From Agelas oroides (lineage: Eukaryota > Porifera > Demospongiae > Agelasida > Agelasidae), in the NCBI GenBank assembly GCA_949130485.1, contig OX422185.1:3022304-3086303 (forward strand): a stretch of DNA of 64,000 bases, given 5' to 3'. The position numbers and the translations under genes were made by a program. Each line of letters opens with the position of its first letter. The stretch's first letter is position 1. Shown here one piece after another: positions 13,801 to 25,232 of this stretch. Below the pieces are notes generated by a model. That model was given only the letters and a program-made list of their open reading frames with translations. It searched no databases and had not been told where the DNA came from.

Positions 13801-15285
13801 TGAAATGGTATATGACTATGAGTACAAGTATTACTTTTGACTATATGTAATAGAGGTTATGAGCACTGTAAGGCAGTCTGAAGGAGTGTCAAGCTACCAT
13901 ACATTCATGTGCGGTTTCACGCGTGTTGCCAAATTTCATGCACTGCAAAAGCATATACAAAAGCAGTATAATTCATAGCAACTTTGGTAAGAAGCCATCA
14001 AGTGGCTCTTGTTACAGCAGAATAGATAGTAGTCATAGCAGTGTTGTTTTAGTTTAATGTTCGGACTAGTAGTTTGGTTTTAGTTTAATTAGGCTACAGA
14101 TTCAAATTGTTAGTTTAGTTTTAGTTTAATTACTAAATCTAAAAAGCGGTACTTTTAGTTGTAGTTAACTACTATTTATTGGTGATTTCAAATTAGTTTA
14201 GTTGTAGTTTTTAATTAACGTTCTAAGGCAGCATCAATTTCAGTTTTAGTTTTAATTACTAGAAGGTTTTATGCCTTACTAAAATGCATTTTAGTTTTGG
14301 TTTTAGTTAACTAAAACAACACTGAGTCATAGTAGTTAATACATGACATAGTTCTCAACAGTCACAACCATTGCCATGCTCCCTACAATTTCTTCTCAAC
14401 AGTCACAACCATCGCCATGCTCCCTACAATTTCACACAGTTAGCATGTTTACCTACAGTGCACCATATTCTTGTGTGATATAGACCTACCAGCCTTGTGC
14501 CTCTTGGCTATGTCCCTAGCAAGTGACCTGTTTGCTCCACCTGCGGGGTCACCTACTGTTTCCACTAACCACTGCCAAGTTGGTTCACCGAACTTCTTCA
14601 CATTGTAATTCCTCTTCAGCCACTCTGTGACCACTGAAGTCAGACAAACAGTAGGGTCACTGCTGTTCTTAGCTTGAATGCCTTCCAAGGTATTATGGTT
14701 CAGTCGCAGAGCAATTCCAATGCTCCTCCAGTTTGCAGAAACTAGCGTGAGTTCACGCTTTACATCAAAGAGATCATCACTGAGGTCTAGAGCGAGCAAA
14801 ACAACATGTCGTAATGTGCATGCACATGTAATGTTATGAGCTTGCTTGTTAGTTGGAGTTAACAAAACTAGTCAGACTCTGGCTGCTAGGCTTGGCTGTC
14901 AAAGCACCATGGCTGGGACTGGGTGGGCCAATTCTTGCCCTGGCTGCATGGACAGGCTTAGAAAATGCTGCTCTCACCTTGTAGGGGGTTCATTTCTGGC
15001 AGGGAAGGCTGCTTGGACTCTGAGCGGGTGTTTGCCAACTGAGAGTGCTGACTATTGGATGCTCGTTAATCAATTGTTTTTAATAGCTCATTCTGTATTT
15101 AATATTCATTCATGCATGACTGTAGCCAAAGCTACGTAAGGCTGAGCTTTAAATTGCCACAAACCAACGTTGAACACTTTTCACTTAGTGAAACCTAACT
15201 GCCCTGCGGCATTTGATGATTACAGCCATGACAACTCCGAAGTTACTTATAACTATGTACAAGTTCCAAACGTACCTTCATCCAT
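10822..15285 (-). CDS. Death domain - coiled coil - Kelch propeller protein (gene A)
   Basis: A five-exon model on the minus strand: 15285-15276 (ATGGATGAAG, then gtacgt), 14786-14490, 13730-13543, 13445-13362 and 11754-10822. Every junction is GT-AG and the phases agree (1, 1, 0, 0). The total of 1512 nt gives 503 residues. Residues about 4-100 form a death domain (DLFDVKRELT, then ANWRSIGIALRL, FGEPTWQWLVE, and a basic tail). Next comes a proline-rich stretch and a heptad-like coiled coil (exons 3 and 4). The last exon encodes five or six Kelch blades with GG motifs (YIGGG, LVGGK, VAGGI, VGGS, VAGGS). Such a protein could be an adaptor that binds other death domains and presents a propeller for a partner. 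A MITE and a 42-bp duplication lie in the second intron. The first exon is the least certain part; the rest is strongly supported by phase. Confidence 0.82.
11755..13361 (-). other. Long intron of gene A
   Basis: No coding signal. It contains a small hairpin around tatgcccatttt / aatgggcata (12161-12225) and one copy of the dispersed repeat also found at 18.6 kb. Confidence 0.55.
12390..12640. repeat. Dispersed repeat, copy 1 (see 18582-18840)
   Basis: Shares with 18.6 kb the blocks ttttcagaagatata, tacatctg, ttggttac, gtcttctgaaaa and taaaatatggtt in the same order. Its ends (cttttttcagaag / cttctgaaaaa) form short inverted repeats, so it is probably an old MITE. Confidence 0.55.
14039..14324. 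mobile_element. hAT-type MITE in an intron of gene A
   Basis: Starts cagtgttgttttagtt and ends aactaaaacaacactg, with a perfect 8-bp target duplication agtcatag at 14031-14038 and 14325-14332. The 8-bp duplication points to the hAT superfamily. The inside is rich in tagttttagttt repeats and has no ORF. Confidence 0.85.
14351..14434. repeat. Tandem duplication of about 42 bp
   Basis: Two near-identical copies of ttctcaacagtcacaaccat...ccctacaatttc, directly adjacent in the intron of gene A, close to the donor of the death-domain exon. Confidence 0.75.
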
Positions 15286-15696
15286 TGCAAAGACATGTAT
15301 GTCAGTAGGCTCTTTGGTCACTCCAATAGACACGGTTGAGACCAGGATCAAAGTTCTGAAATAATTTGTATATGTTTCAGTGTTATTGTGATCCTCGTTC
15401 ACTCTTCAGAGCTGATTAGAAAGTTCACTGATTGAAAATGACCTTGGTAAGGCCCCAATTTGTTGATTTTTAGTTTCTCATCAGGTGCTTCCCCTGCATA
15501 CAATGCCGGCGGGCGGGTGGGCATTACATTATGTATTTATTCATAGCTGGTAGATACTTCCCACAAAAGAACCCAACAAACATGATGCTAGGAAGATCAG
15601 CGCTCGTCATACGCCATTGTCGAAGGGTTCTTTTTGATGCTGTGCAGTAGAGAGACACGTTTGTTAGTGTTACGTTCATTGCTATGTTTATCTGAT

Positions 15697-16318
15697 GTAA
15701 GTAGCGTGTCCAAACAAAAAATAAAAATTTTGCAATACAAACAAAATTAGTGTTACTGGCTTAAAGAGCAGTCTTAGAGCAACTAAAAATATGCAAATTG
15801 CCATTATACTTCAAGATATGGCTTACCGAAGTTAAACGCCACTGTACTCATTGACTAAACATAAAAATACAGACAAGAATTTTTCAAATGGACGTTTTTA
15901 CCAGTAGAACTAGAAAGAGGAACCAAAGCGCTTCAATTTGATATGTGTTGTGAGGCTATTGATCCAAATTTCGACTGTGGTTGCGGGAGTTTGCGTTCTC
16001 AAAAGTGGTTACTCAAATTTGCACTTATTAGCGAGTCCAAACCCAAAAAATATTGCAGTACAGATATTCCTGGCCTTAGAGCAACTGAAAAATATGCATA
16101 TTGCCTGGACTAACCTGTCTTTCCAAAGTTAAACGCTACCATACCATTAAGCAGTTAACACAAAATACAGGCAAGAATTTGTAGAAATGGACGTTCTTAC
16201 CAGCAGAACTGGAAAGAGAAATCAAAGCGCTCCAGTTTGATGTGTGTTGTGAGGCTATTGATCAAAATTTTGACTGTGGTTGCAATCGCCACACAATTTT
16301 GTGTTTGGACTCGCTAAT
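15697..16318. mobile_element. MITE with TTAGCGAGTCCAAAC ends, tandem double copy
   Basis: The complete copy runs from about 16023 (ttagcgagtccaaac) to about 16318 (gtttggactcgctaa). A second, related copy without its own right end lies directly before it from about 15697. Shared blocks are atggacgtt.ttaccag.agaact and gtgttgtgaggctattgat. A lone end of this family occurs near 49303. Confidence 0.65.
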
Positions 16319-17037
16319 GTAAGCTCAATATGGAGCCCCCAATGAGGCTCATCTGGGTAGAGACAAAACGTCTGCAATCTCCTCCAGATGTGACTGGCCT
16401 GAGCAAAGTACCCACTTGTCGAAATGGCCACGAAAGCAAATATATTTAGCGACCTTTATGATGACTACGTTGCCTACAAGACAAATCCTGCACATAGACC
16501 ACAGGCACAGGCTGAGGAAGCGCATTAATTTTTTTTGCAGACCAGTAGTATCTGGAAGTAATTTCAGACAATGTTTTGTTTCTGCATGCCCAGATGAGCC
16601 TGACTGTGGATCCTGCCTAGTAGTATTCTCCTGCTCTGTTTCCCCCCAAGCAGGGTTCCCTTTGCATTTCTCTTCGCTGACATAGTGCAACTTCCCTCAA
16701 TCCACTGAGATGTACAAGAATATACTGTCACACGTTGTTGTCTTTTACTTAGGTTTTCAGATATATCTCAGGGGTTCCAGATCACTGAAGATCCCCATAT
16801 CACCAGAGTTCTGCGGTCCCCAAGGCCCAATGTATCTAGTGTATTAGGGCCCCACATCACGCGGACAGCGGTTTGTTAATCTGCGTCGTTAGTATACGAA
16901 AATAAAACAATGGTGATAAATTAGGAAATCCATGCAAGCGGCTGATGAGAAACTAATAATCAACGAATTGGGGCCTAACATCTTCTGCTTTATCAACATG
17001 TCTTCACTGTAAAAACGTTTAGGTTACTTTAACCATA
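16319..17037. other. Stretch without recognisable gene
   Basis: The reading frames at 16349-16690 overlap on both strands and show no domain. A block near 16885-16985 resembles 15440-15540 (gatgagaaact / caacaaattggggc) in the opposite orientation, so this is probably more repeat sequence. Confidence 0.4.
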
Positions 17038-18009
17038 CCGTAAACTCTGGTTATTAGGCGAACCTTGCTATTAGGCGCATATTATTTATTAGGCGCATGC
17101 TTCCTTCCTGGTACAGGGGATCATTTATTAAGCGCATGTGCATTAAATAGAGTACACGATGGCGGCGAGAGATCGAGTGAAAACCATGGCATCAAGAACA
17201 CCCAGCACACTCCAGTGGCGGATTTAGGGGGGGTAAGAATGCACCCCCCTTTGGTGGCTAGTAGTGTATTTTTGCGTACATAACTGCACGAGTCCATCAA
17301 ATGATTATGCAACAGTGGCATGCAGCAACAACAACCAGGCACAGTTACACACTCATGTATCAGTTCCTTACTGATCTCCAGACGTTTGACTAGGCCTAGA
17401 GTTGCTTCGAGATATTCAGTTCGGACTTCCAGCTATTTTAAACAACTCACGCTAGCTACCAGTCAGTACTCAATACTTCAATACTCAGGTCAGACAATAA
17501 TTACATGTGTCATGAATGCATTCACGTGACCAGAAGTGGGCGTGGCAACCCAAACATTTTTGGGTGTGCTTCGCGCGCCAGTGGCTGAACCCCCCTTTCT
17601 AAATTTCTAAATCCGCCACTGCACTTGATGCTCATCCTGAAGTCAAAGAAAGAAGAGCTACACAGGTTTTTCCCGCTTCTGGCTAGCACAAAGTCACAAG
17701 CCACATCCTTCGCGGCCGTTACGACTGGACTACTAGGCCTAGTAAAATTTCTCCCGTACGACGCGTAGAGCTCCCGCATATCTCCTTGAATACACAATGG
17801 TTGCGAATCACGGTCTCTTCAAGGAGGGTAGAGCCTTCTGATTTTACGTCGATACTTGCCAGGTGAACGCGTCTAACGATCTACTGCGCACTCATGCCCG
17901 CACGTAGGGCGTGGATTTGATTGACGGTCCCTTATTAAGCGCATATCCTCTATTAGGCGCTTACCACCTACACGTATAAGCGCATGCGCTTATTAACCCG
18001 AGTCTACGG
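17038..18009. mobile_element. pogo/Tigger-like MITE, TA-flanked, with a nested insertion
   Basis: Ends are ccgtaaactctggttattag and its imperfect inverse ending gagtctacgg, each flanked by TA. The motif ttattaggcgcat is repeated just inside both ends. About 410 bp in the middle is another element (17213-17621). The TIR sequence is similar to pogo/Tigger-type elements; superfamily by inference. Confidence 0.7.
17213..17621. mobile_element. hAT-like MITE nested in the element above
   Basis: Perfect 15-bp inverted ends cagtggcggatttag / ctaaatccgccactg with C-runs just inside. A clean 8-bp duplication is not evident, so the superfamily rests on the CAGTGGCG end. It splits the pogo-like element and is therefore younger than it. 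Confidence 0.7.
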
Positions 18010-18581
18010 TATTTTCCTTTTGTGTGCATGGACACGTAGAGGAACTAATTGATGCTCGGACACTTAAGAAACGTTGCGCTCTTGTTGCGCGTCCAGAGGA
18101 CCAGCAGACATAAGAATTGCAGGATTGGTGGGCTAATGTTTGATAGTCAACATACCTTAAATTCAACTCCAAACAGTCTTCCACTCAGGATTTAGCGAAC
18201 GAAATATCTGTTCAAGCACCTATCCTCGGAAAAAAAAAGATCCTATTAGCGGTGTGATAATATATCTCGTCGCTAGCTAAATTTGGCAAGTGCTGCAGCA
18301 TGGTATGGGCTCGTAGGCAAGCTACGCGTTGTTTTACAACGTACTTTTGGACGCGATGTATTATCCCCGCGTACTGCAAAAGTTTCGGGTATCGAAAACT
18401 ATCCCAGCGCCAGTATACATGTCTTGTTGCCATGATGACATTTGCTACCGTGCTTAGACCTTTGAAGTCTGTGATCCGAAAATATATTAGTCCGAGAATA
18501 AATTTTTGCCTCTAATGTTCAAGGAATGCTTACAATTTGAATCTGAGTGTAGTTGAGAAGTTTCCCTCTTTTGTTAAATTA
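18010..18581. other. Stretch without recognisable gene
   Basis: Short frames on both strands (17993-18515) overlap one another and carry no domain. No repeat structure seen. Confidence 0.35.
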
Positions 18582-18840
18582 GTATCTCTTTTCAGAAGGC
18601 CTATAAATCAGCATTTCTGTTGAGGTTTGTTGTTTCTTTGATCTTATACATCTGCCCCTGGAGAGTTTCTTGGTTGCCTGGTTGTGCCAGGAGTGTAACC
18701 AAATAGGTCTTCTGAAAAGAGACTACCTAATGTAACTAAAGAAGAGGCTTCTCAAGAATACCTATTTGGTAGCATTCCTTGGTCACACTGATGCAACTGA
18801 GAAAACCTAAAATATGGTTGAAGTAACCCAAGTGTTTATT
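18582..18840. repeat. Dispersed repeat, copy 2 (see 12390-12640)
   Basis: Inverted ends gtatctcttttcagaagg / cttctgaaaagagactac enclose 18582-18726; related sequence continues to taaaatatggttgaagtaac near 18825. Confidence 0.6.
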
Positions 18841-18951
18841 TTTCAATGTTGTTATGGTTCCCATCCAATAATGATGTCACGGTCCGTCGTTTGTTTGTGC
18901 TAACAGTAGTATCGAGCGTTCTCAAGCCCCACCTGTGGAAAGGTATGTCTC

Positions 18952-19158
18952 CCACGGATCAGATATATAGGTTTGACTTGACGAGGGAAGTGAGAGCTCT
19001 AACAATGAAAGGGGCGGCGAGTCTGCTTTCATCCGTGGCCGGTACAGGCGCAAACTACCCAACACCTGCTGAGCGCCCCAGGTCTTGCCTTGCCGCCTCT
19101 TTCAATGTTAGAGCTCTCCCCTCCACGTCAAGTCACACTTAAATATCTGATCCGTGGC
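18952..19158. mobile_element. Foldback MITE, about 207 bp
   Basis: Arms around ccacggatcagatat / atatctgatccgtgg extend inward through gagagctctaacattgaaag-like sequence on both sides, giving about 65 paired bases with mismatches and a loop of about 75 bases. Confidence 0.65.
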
Positions 19159-19597
19159 AACTCGATGTATGTGCACAAAAAAGCTCTGACGCTGTTTACG
19201 CATACGTAATCGTGTCCAAATAACGGCGCACAAATTATCTGAAGTCCCAACTCCATTCGCAGCTAGGAACGAAGCTACCATATATACAAATCTTTAGGCT
19301 AAATTAATATTTTTCGGATGCGCGTAAATATGTTGGCAAATAGTTAATTACCACAGCCTACAGATTCTACAACAGTACGGTTAGAGATTGAAAGGGCATT
19401 TTAAATTGTCCGCATGCATGAGATTACGCTATGTTGTACACGAACGCAAAATTGATCAGTATTGATGAGGTTTATATAATCAACAATGAAGCAAATACCT
19501 CTGGATGCAGTCTTCTTTATCTGTGACTAATAACTCAACAGATCAGAGAGCTGACTGTCACCGGGGAACGGTGAAAAACTGCACTTGTTTTAGATGG
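19159..19597. other. Stretch without recognisable gene
   Basis: Nothing supported; no ORF or repeat structure stood out. Confidence 0.3.
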
Positions 19598-19990
19598 TTT
19601 CACGATTGAGGTGTGATGGAATTTTGATAAGATGCAAATTATATTCAAAGCGATAACAGGAAGTTCCGGTCACGCCTTCTGGTGGGAAAGAACTGTACTG
19701 CACTCTACCACGGAGACGTTGTTTGACGCTGGTCTGCACGGTAGCCTTGGAAAGTATCAGTCCCGGAAAAGGTGTTTACTACGGTACGCTAAGGTGCCAT
19801 ATGTTACCTAGCAAAGAGAACTTCCCAAGGCAGCGACCAGCTCCGTGGTTTTTGGGACCGATTTTTCTCTCGCCGTACAGTGCCGAACTTTCCTTCCCAC
19901 CAAGGGGTGTGACCGGAACTTCCTGTTATCGCTTTGAATATAATTTGCATCTTATCAAAATTCCATCACACCTTACTCGTGAAGATACGA
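19598..19990. mobile_element. Foldback MITE, arms of about 100 bp
   Basis: About 19598-19700 and 19885-19990 are inverted copies sharing ggtgtgatggaattttgata, gataacaggaagttccggtc and a tggtgggaa block. The spacer of about 190 bp has no convincing ORF. Confidence 0.75.
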
Positions 19991-21353
19991 CAGCAAAGGG
20001 GCGGAGTTTCCTGTAGGTATATGTGCCCCAGATGTTAGGCCAATTTGTGTGCGTGCGGACGTTCATTATTCATTTTTCGCTGTACATACCGCGCAAATCT
20101 ACAGCGCTACAGCCTTTTACCACCGTAGGCTCTTTACTGGAAGTCTTTTTTATGCATTCTTTGGTTCGTCTTTCCACTTCTGCTTAGAGCTAGCACTGGA
20201 AGCTTGAGCTAAAGCTTCTTTGGTACATTCTCTGTGGGTTCATGACCTTAACCACACCCACTGATTAGCGAGCTTTCGCAGGGGATAGACTAAGTTCACC
20301 CGGTTTGAAACCGTTTACGTCATCTTATTAATATTCATAAGAGGCTACCATATCTATCCCCAAATGTCAGGGCTCTCCGATTAGCGAACGCTCCGCCTGA
20401 CTGAAATCTCCCTGCAGATCTGGAGATGGTTCCCCTACAAGGGGAGAGGAGTGGTTTCTGCTCCCATTTGTGCTAAAAAGGTGAGGAATGGTCAAGCCAA
20501 TGCCGACCAAGGCTGTTCTACAACCAGCCAAGGCAGTCACCATGTGAACAGCATGTCTTGAATATGCTCGCCCACTCTCCCTATCCTACTTTTTTGCTAC
20601 CGCAAAACCTATCTTCAAACGGATTGCTCCAACTGATAATACGCGGCCAAATTCAGACGACGCCTAAATGCGTCATCTGAAGTTAAAGGGTTAAAGTGGG
20701 CATGATTTGGAAGACATTTGAGGCGGCAGGTCTCAAGCGCTGATAAAACTACTTTCATGGCCTTGACTGTTCATCGAATATTCACCTTGATCTCTTTTAT
20801 AAACTGGTGCTATTATGCATAATTTTTTGCTCAGCATGAGGTTTAAATTTATGCACAAACTTGATGTTTGTCACGGTATGCAATATACAAAAGCCAAAAA
20901 GTGTTACTACCATTTTTTCCCTAAGAGAATTTGCTCCTGGTTGATATCACAGCTGGGAGCAGTTTGCATTAAAGCATCTATGGTTCAAGTGCATCTGGTT
21001 GATCTAGGGAACTGCCACAGCTGTGGATAACAACAAACACACATGAAATTCCCTGATCCAGTCACACTTGATAAATACCAGGGGTGGTACTATTTACATG
21101 TGTATCTTATGCACCTGTACTATTGTTTGTCTTTGGCTACGATCATTCCTTCCTCTTCCACCTTCTGTGTCTCCTTCAGGTCACAGTCTTGTGCCCTACA
21201 ATCTTTCCTATTTAGGCCAATTCCAATGGGGACTCTAGCCAACATAGAAGATAGTGTCTTGGCACGAGATAACCGACATTCAGTCTTCTGTAGTTAAATG
21301 GCCCAGAGAGAGCATTGAGATGATTGTCTACTTGCTTAAAGTAACCTCACAGA
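19991..21353. other. Stretch without recognisable gene
   Basis: No domain-bearing ORF. A small hairpin with ggggatag / ctatcccc ends occurs near 20280-20362. Short frames at 20815-21297 have no supporting feature. Confidence 0.4.
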
Positions 21354-21735
21354 GTAGTTACTCCAGTTTCAAGGTTCATTGAACTCATGACTATGTGCTA
21401 TGAAGAGAATATACACATGGTAACAACCATTCCACCATGCTCTCCACAATTCCATCAAGCTTTATTAATTTGAGAAGCTAAGAGCTATATCGCACAGCTA
21501 GCTAATGTACATGCATACCACTTCTTACGGTTCATCTGCTGGCTATTATCCGGTATCCATCATCCCCTCACAGTTCCATCAAGCTACCACAGACAAGTGT
21601 CTGTGGTGAATGTTTGCTACCTAATGAAGTGTGATGGAATTGTTAGCGAACAATAGATGGTGATATGTTTGTGAATTCTCCTAATAGCTAGTATGCTTAC
21701 CAGTTCAGTGAACCCTGAAACTGGAGTAACCATTC
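21354..21735. mobile_element. MITE with GTTACTCCAGTTTCA ends
   Basis: Inverted ends of about 30 bp: gttactccagtttcaaggtt at left and the inverse of cctgaaactggagtaac at right. A short inner hairpin (acagacaagtgtctgt) lies near the middle. No ORF. Confidence 0.65.
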
Positions 21736-22301
21736 AGAGGTTTTTTTAACTATAAGTAGTTCTTGCAGTGAAGGTCCAGTACATAATCAAGTCTATGGTT
21801 TAGTCCATAATCCAGTCCATGGTCAAGTCTAGCGTCCAGGTTTTGTGCCTAGCTATACCCCTTTGCCAAGCTTTTGATACGTAATTACCATGTCAACTGT
21901 TCAATGAGTTCTTGTATCAGCAAAATTACAAGGTTAAATCAGCATACACTATTATCAGAATGTGTGTTCAGAATTTTTTAATTCTAGTTTCAGGTTAGCC
22001 TCGTACCCAGGCTCCTCCCCATGTAGAACAACGGGGAGAGAGCCTGGAAGATTTGATCACGTGCCCCGGACGTACCGTGCGTGGTTTTGTGCGTGGTTTT
22101 GATAATAGAATTATTGCCCACGCACTCTGACTCGAAATATTGCCCAGCATAATTTGTAAAATGCTAGACCATCGTTGTTGTTGGAGTTGTGGATGTTGCT
22201 GGGACTTACGGTTCTGCTGTTTTACCGTTCAAGAGCTAGCTTGTAGGCTACAATAAGTGCAGCTTCTACCGAGGCTTTTACATAGCCGCGGGTCGTTCGG
22301 T

Positions 22302-22540
22302 TCAACGGGCGCTCGAGACGGGCGAATTTTTTTTTTGGACGAGGTTTGAGAACTTAGTCGCAAAACGACGGAAAATTAATGACAGGGTTGTACCCATTCT
22401 GGTAGCTATACGTAATTGGAATGACGTAATATGCCTGTAAGATCCGAGAAAGTCGCTGAGTCTGCCCAGTGTGTTGTTCCTTGCCGTCTGAAGTTGACAA
22501 GACTGTATCAAAAGTCGTGATTTACCCACACAAGTTCAAT
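22302..22540 (+). repeat. Copy of the repeat that forms the 25.2-27.7 kb foldback
   Basis: Begins gggcgaattttttttttgga and continues with cttagtcgcaaaacgacgg and acccattctggta; near-identical to 25.23-25.44 kb and to the inverse of 27.53-27.76 kb. The outer part recurs near 22725-22767. Confidence 0.75.
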
Positions 22541-22984
22541 AAAGCTATAAGCTGTGTATACGTAGGTTCTACAAAGCTCGTTCCCCAGCCAGCTTCTTGC
22601 ATGTTAGTTATGTGACCAAGCCTGGGAACTAGTTTTTAGAACTCACAGTTACTCATAGTGGCCTTCGAAGGACCCCTTGCTGTCACAGTGAGCAGCAACC
22701 AGCGCTGTGACCATCAACAAGGCGACCGTCTCGAGCGAATTTTTTTTTTGGACGAGGTTTGAGAACGGGAGGCTGTCTTTTCACCCAATCCCATGCGGTA
22801 ACGCCCCCTTCCGTCATGTGACTTCCTGCGTGATCGGGATCGGAGTAAATTAAATTCTCCATCTCGCAACCAATCGGCATTCTTCGCGGCAAAGTACAAA
22901 CTCGCGCTCCTCGTGGCGAAGTACGAGCTCGTGTTCTAGCTACCCACAGTGCTTTTCAGCGCTCTTTCTTCCCGTTTTCACTCC

Positions 22985-24427
22985 ATGGAGAAGCCCAAGT
23001 GGGCTAGTGATCACAACCTCGAAGTATGTGGCCAATACTAACAGGGTTTTGTGGATGACTACAAGGCAGTGCTATCACAGCACTGCATGGCCACTGTAAC
23101 AACGTATGGCGTGAGAAAGTCCAGGACAAATGCTTCAGTTGGAACAGATCAAGAAAAAGAGAATGAGGCTGGAAATAGCATACAAACATCTGAGGTAAAT
23201 ATTAACAAAGAAAATATAATACACTCATATAGTGGGATGTAATTTCATTGCCATTCAGTTATAAAATCTTTGTGTCTGAATTCCTAGAAAATAAGGATCT
23301 ACTGGCAAAAGAAGGAGGGCTGCAAGACTATTGAGTTCAACAACATTCCATTCTCAGTAGCTGAAGAAAAACTCCTTGACTGTCAGTTCGGGCCAAAGTA
23401 CTTCAAGCAAAAACCAGTGCAGGGGAAACGCCTCTGGTTGCAAAGCACCCGCAAAATTGGGTGCAATGCTCATGTGGAGGTGAAGGCTTTCACTCTGTAT
23501 CCAGAGTTTGCAATTAGCAAAGGAGAAAAGGAGAGCTTGTCCAAATGGAAGCTCAGGTGCCTGCAAGAGGAAAAAATCAAAATGATTAAGACAGAACTTG
23601 AAGCAAAGAGGCCAGTCAAAACAACAATGAAATATTTCATATCCCTGCCACAAGAAGAAGCACATTCTGGCCACCCAACAGGTCAGGCTGGAGTCTATGC
23701 ACAGAAATTACATCCCACCATTTCTCAAAAGATTGTGGACATGGTTGAAGCTGGAATCACTGACACATCAGAAATTAAGCATTCTTTGAAACATTATGTT
23801 GACAAGTACCTCAGTAAAGAACTGGGGAGGAAGCCACATTTAGGAGACAGAGCATTTTATCCACTTAGTGAGGACATACGCAATCATGTCAGCAAGGCCA
23901 AAAGAGCACTGGAGCTGTCAAAGTATGACCAAGAAAACTTACGCCTGAAAATCGAAGAGTGGAAAAAAGACAACCCCCAGTCATCTTTCTTCTTCCGGCC
24001 ATTTCGCAGCACCTCACAAACAGAGCAAACAGCTGATATCAAAACCTGTAGCGAACAGACAGTGGAAGAAACACTGTTATACATTCAGCAGGAAGACTGG
24101 CAGAAAGAGCTGTTAACCCGTTATGGCAACACAGTCACTTTAATGGATGCCACATACAAGACGACAAAGTACAGCATTCCCTTGTTTTTTGTGTGCGTGA
24201 AGACCAATGTCTCCTACTCGGTAGTGGCTGAGTTTATTATTCAATCAGAGACCGCCGATTGTATATATGAGGCTTTATCCATTTTGAAGTCATGGAACCC
24301 AAAATGGGAGCCTCAATTTTACATCACAGACTACTCTGATGTTGAAATAGCGGCCGTCAACAAGCTGTTCCCCAAAACCCAGGTCTACCTCTGTGAATTT
24401 CACAGGGAACAAGCTTGGGAAAGATGA
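22985..24427 (+). CDS. MULE-family transposase, C-terminally truncated
   Basis: Exons 22985-23023 (start ATGGAGAAG), 23045-23194 and 23288-24427; the junction 23194/23288 is a clean GT-AG in phase 0. The gap 23024-23044 is only 21 nt (see findings). The protein has an N-terminal region with basic patches and, from about 24120, the MULE catalytic core. LMDATYKTTKYSIPLFFVCV supplies the first acidic residue, ITDYSDVE the second, and LCEFHREQAWER the CxxH motif. Reading stops just after that motif, before where the third acidic residue of the family would lie, so the enzyme is incomplete. The same protein type is common in sponge and coral genomes. Confidence 0.8.
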
Positions 24428-24479
24428 TCACGCACCGATTAACATAACATAAATGACTCGACTCTGCAATCTGACGGTG

Positions 24480-25030
24480 GGAATGCCTGGGAACGAGGCT
24501 AGTAAGAAGTAGTCTCTTGTACTCATACACAGGAGACTTCTTACAGCACCTGGCCACTTTCAGGAGTATAGAGCGGCTGCGTGTGACGTCACAGGGGGTG
24601 TGGCTTCCCTTAATTTTGATGCTACAGAGCTGCAAATTTTTAAAGGTAATCTTGGAAGCCCATGTAACCCAAATCTGCAGTATGGACATTTTGAGACTTA
24701 CCATTGATTTTATAAAAATGTCCAAAGTTTGGTCCTTATGTATGGAGTTCTATGGCGCATGGCAACTTCTTGCCATGCGCCATAGTACTCCATACTTAAG
24801 GACCAAACTTTGGACATTTTTATAAAATCAACCATAAGGTCCAAGACTTTCATCTTTCAGATTTGGGTAATTTAGGCTACTAAAATTGACATAAAAAATT
24901 GGCATCTCCATAGCAACAGGAATAATTTTAGGCCACACCCCTTGCAGCCGCTCTATTAAATCCTGATGTCCCCATCCCAGTAGAAACCAGCTACCCTCTC
25001 ATTTATACCCACATGAATAAATATCACTAA
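24480..25030 (-). repeat. Repeat copy related to 52385-52520
   Basis: Shares ctggccactttcaggag, ccccatcccagta and ctaccctctcattta with the reverse complement of the 52.4 kb copy. It is split by the TA-flanked MITE at 24571-24953. Confidence 0.65.
24571..24953. mobile_element. TA-flanked MITE with a long inner hairpin
   Basis: Inverted ends gagcggctgc / gcagccgctc, each bordered by TA, suggest Tc1/mariner-type insertion. The centre (about 24700-24836) is a near-perfect palindrome with arms of about 65 bp meeting at ttgccatgcgccatag. Confidence 0.75.
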
Positions 25031-25232
25031 ACAACCATAGATTGTAAACCTACGGAGATTTACAACTAAACCTATAAAGCTGTCTTACCTCTCGAGGAGT
25101 ACACACAGCTCCTGCCTTTCGCAAGCGTAGTGTCAACACATGGGGTAATTTTGCCTTCATCAATGACCTTTCGTCCTACAGGCCTATCACGTGATCCGCA
25201 TGGGATTGGGTGAAAAGACTGCCTCCCGTTCG

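Larger units (their letters stand above)
22763..25231 (+). mobile_element. MULE-type DNA transposon
   Basis: Inverted ends of about 38 bp (gaacgggaggctgtctttt / aaaagactgcctcccgttc) enclose a transposase gene at 22985-24427. Downstream of the gene lie repeat pieces and a TA-flanked MITE, so the 3' third has been replaced or invaded. No matching 9-bp target duplication was found at these ends, so the true limits may differ. Confidence 0.55.

Noticed and set aside
18846-19142. Plus-strand frame of 98 codons
   Set aside because: It spans the two arms of a foldback MITE.
22302-22529. Minus-strand frame that recurs near 25.1-25.4 and 27.5-27.8 kb
   Set aside because: It recurs because the DNA repeat recurs; the frame has no domain and is not kept across the diverged copy at 26.7 kb.
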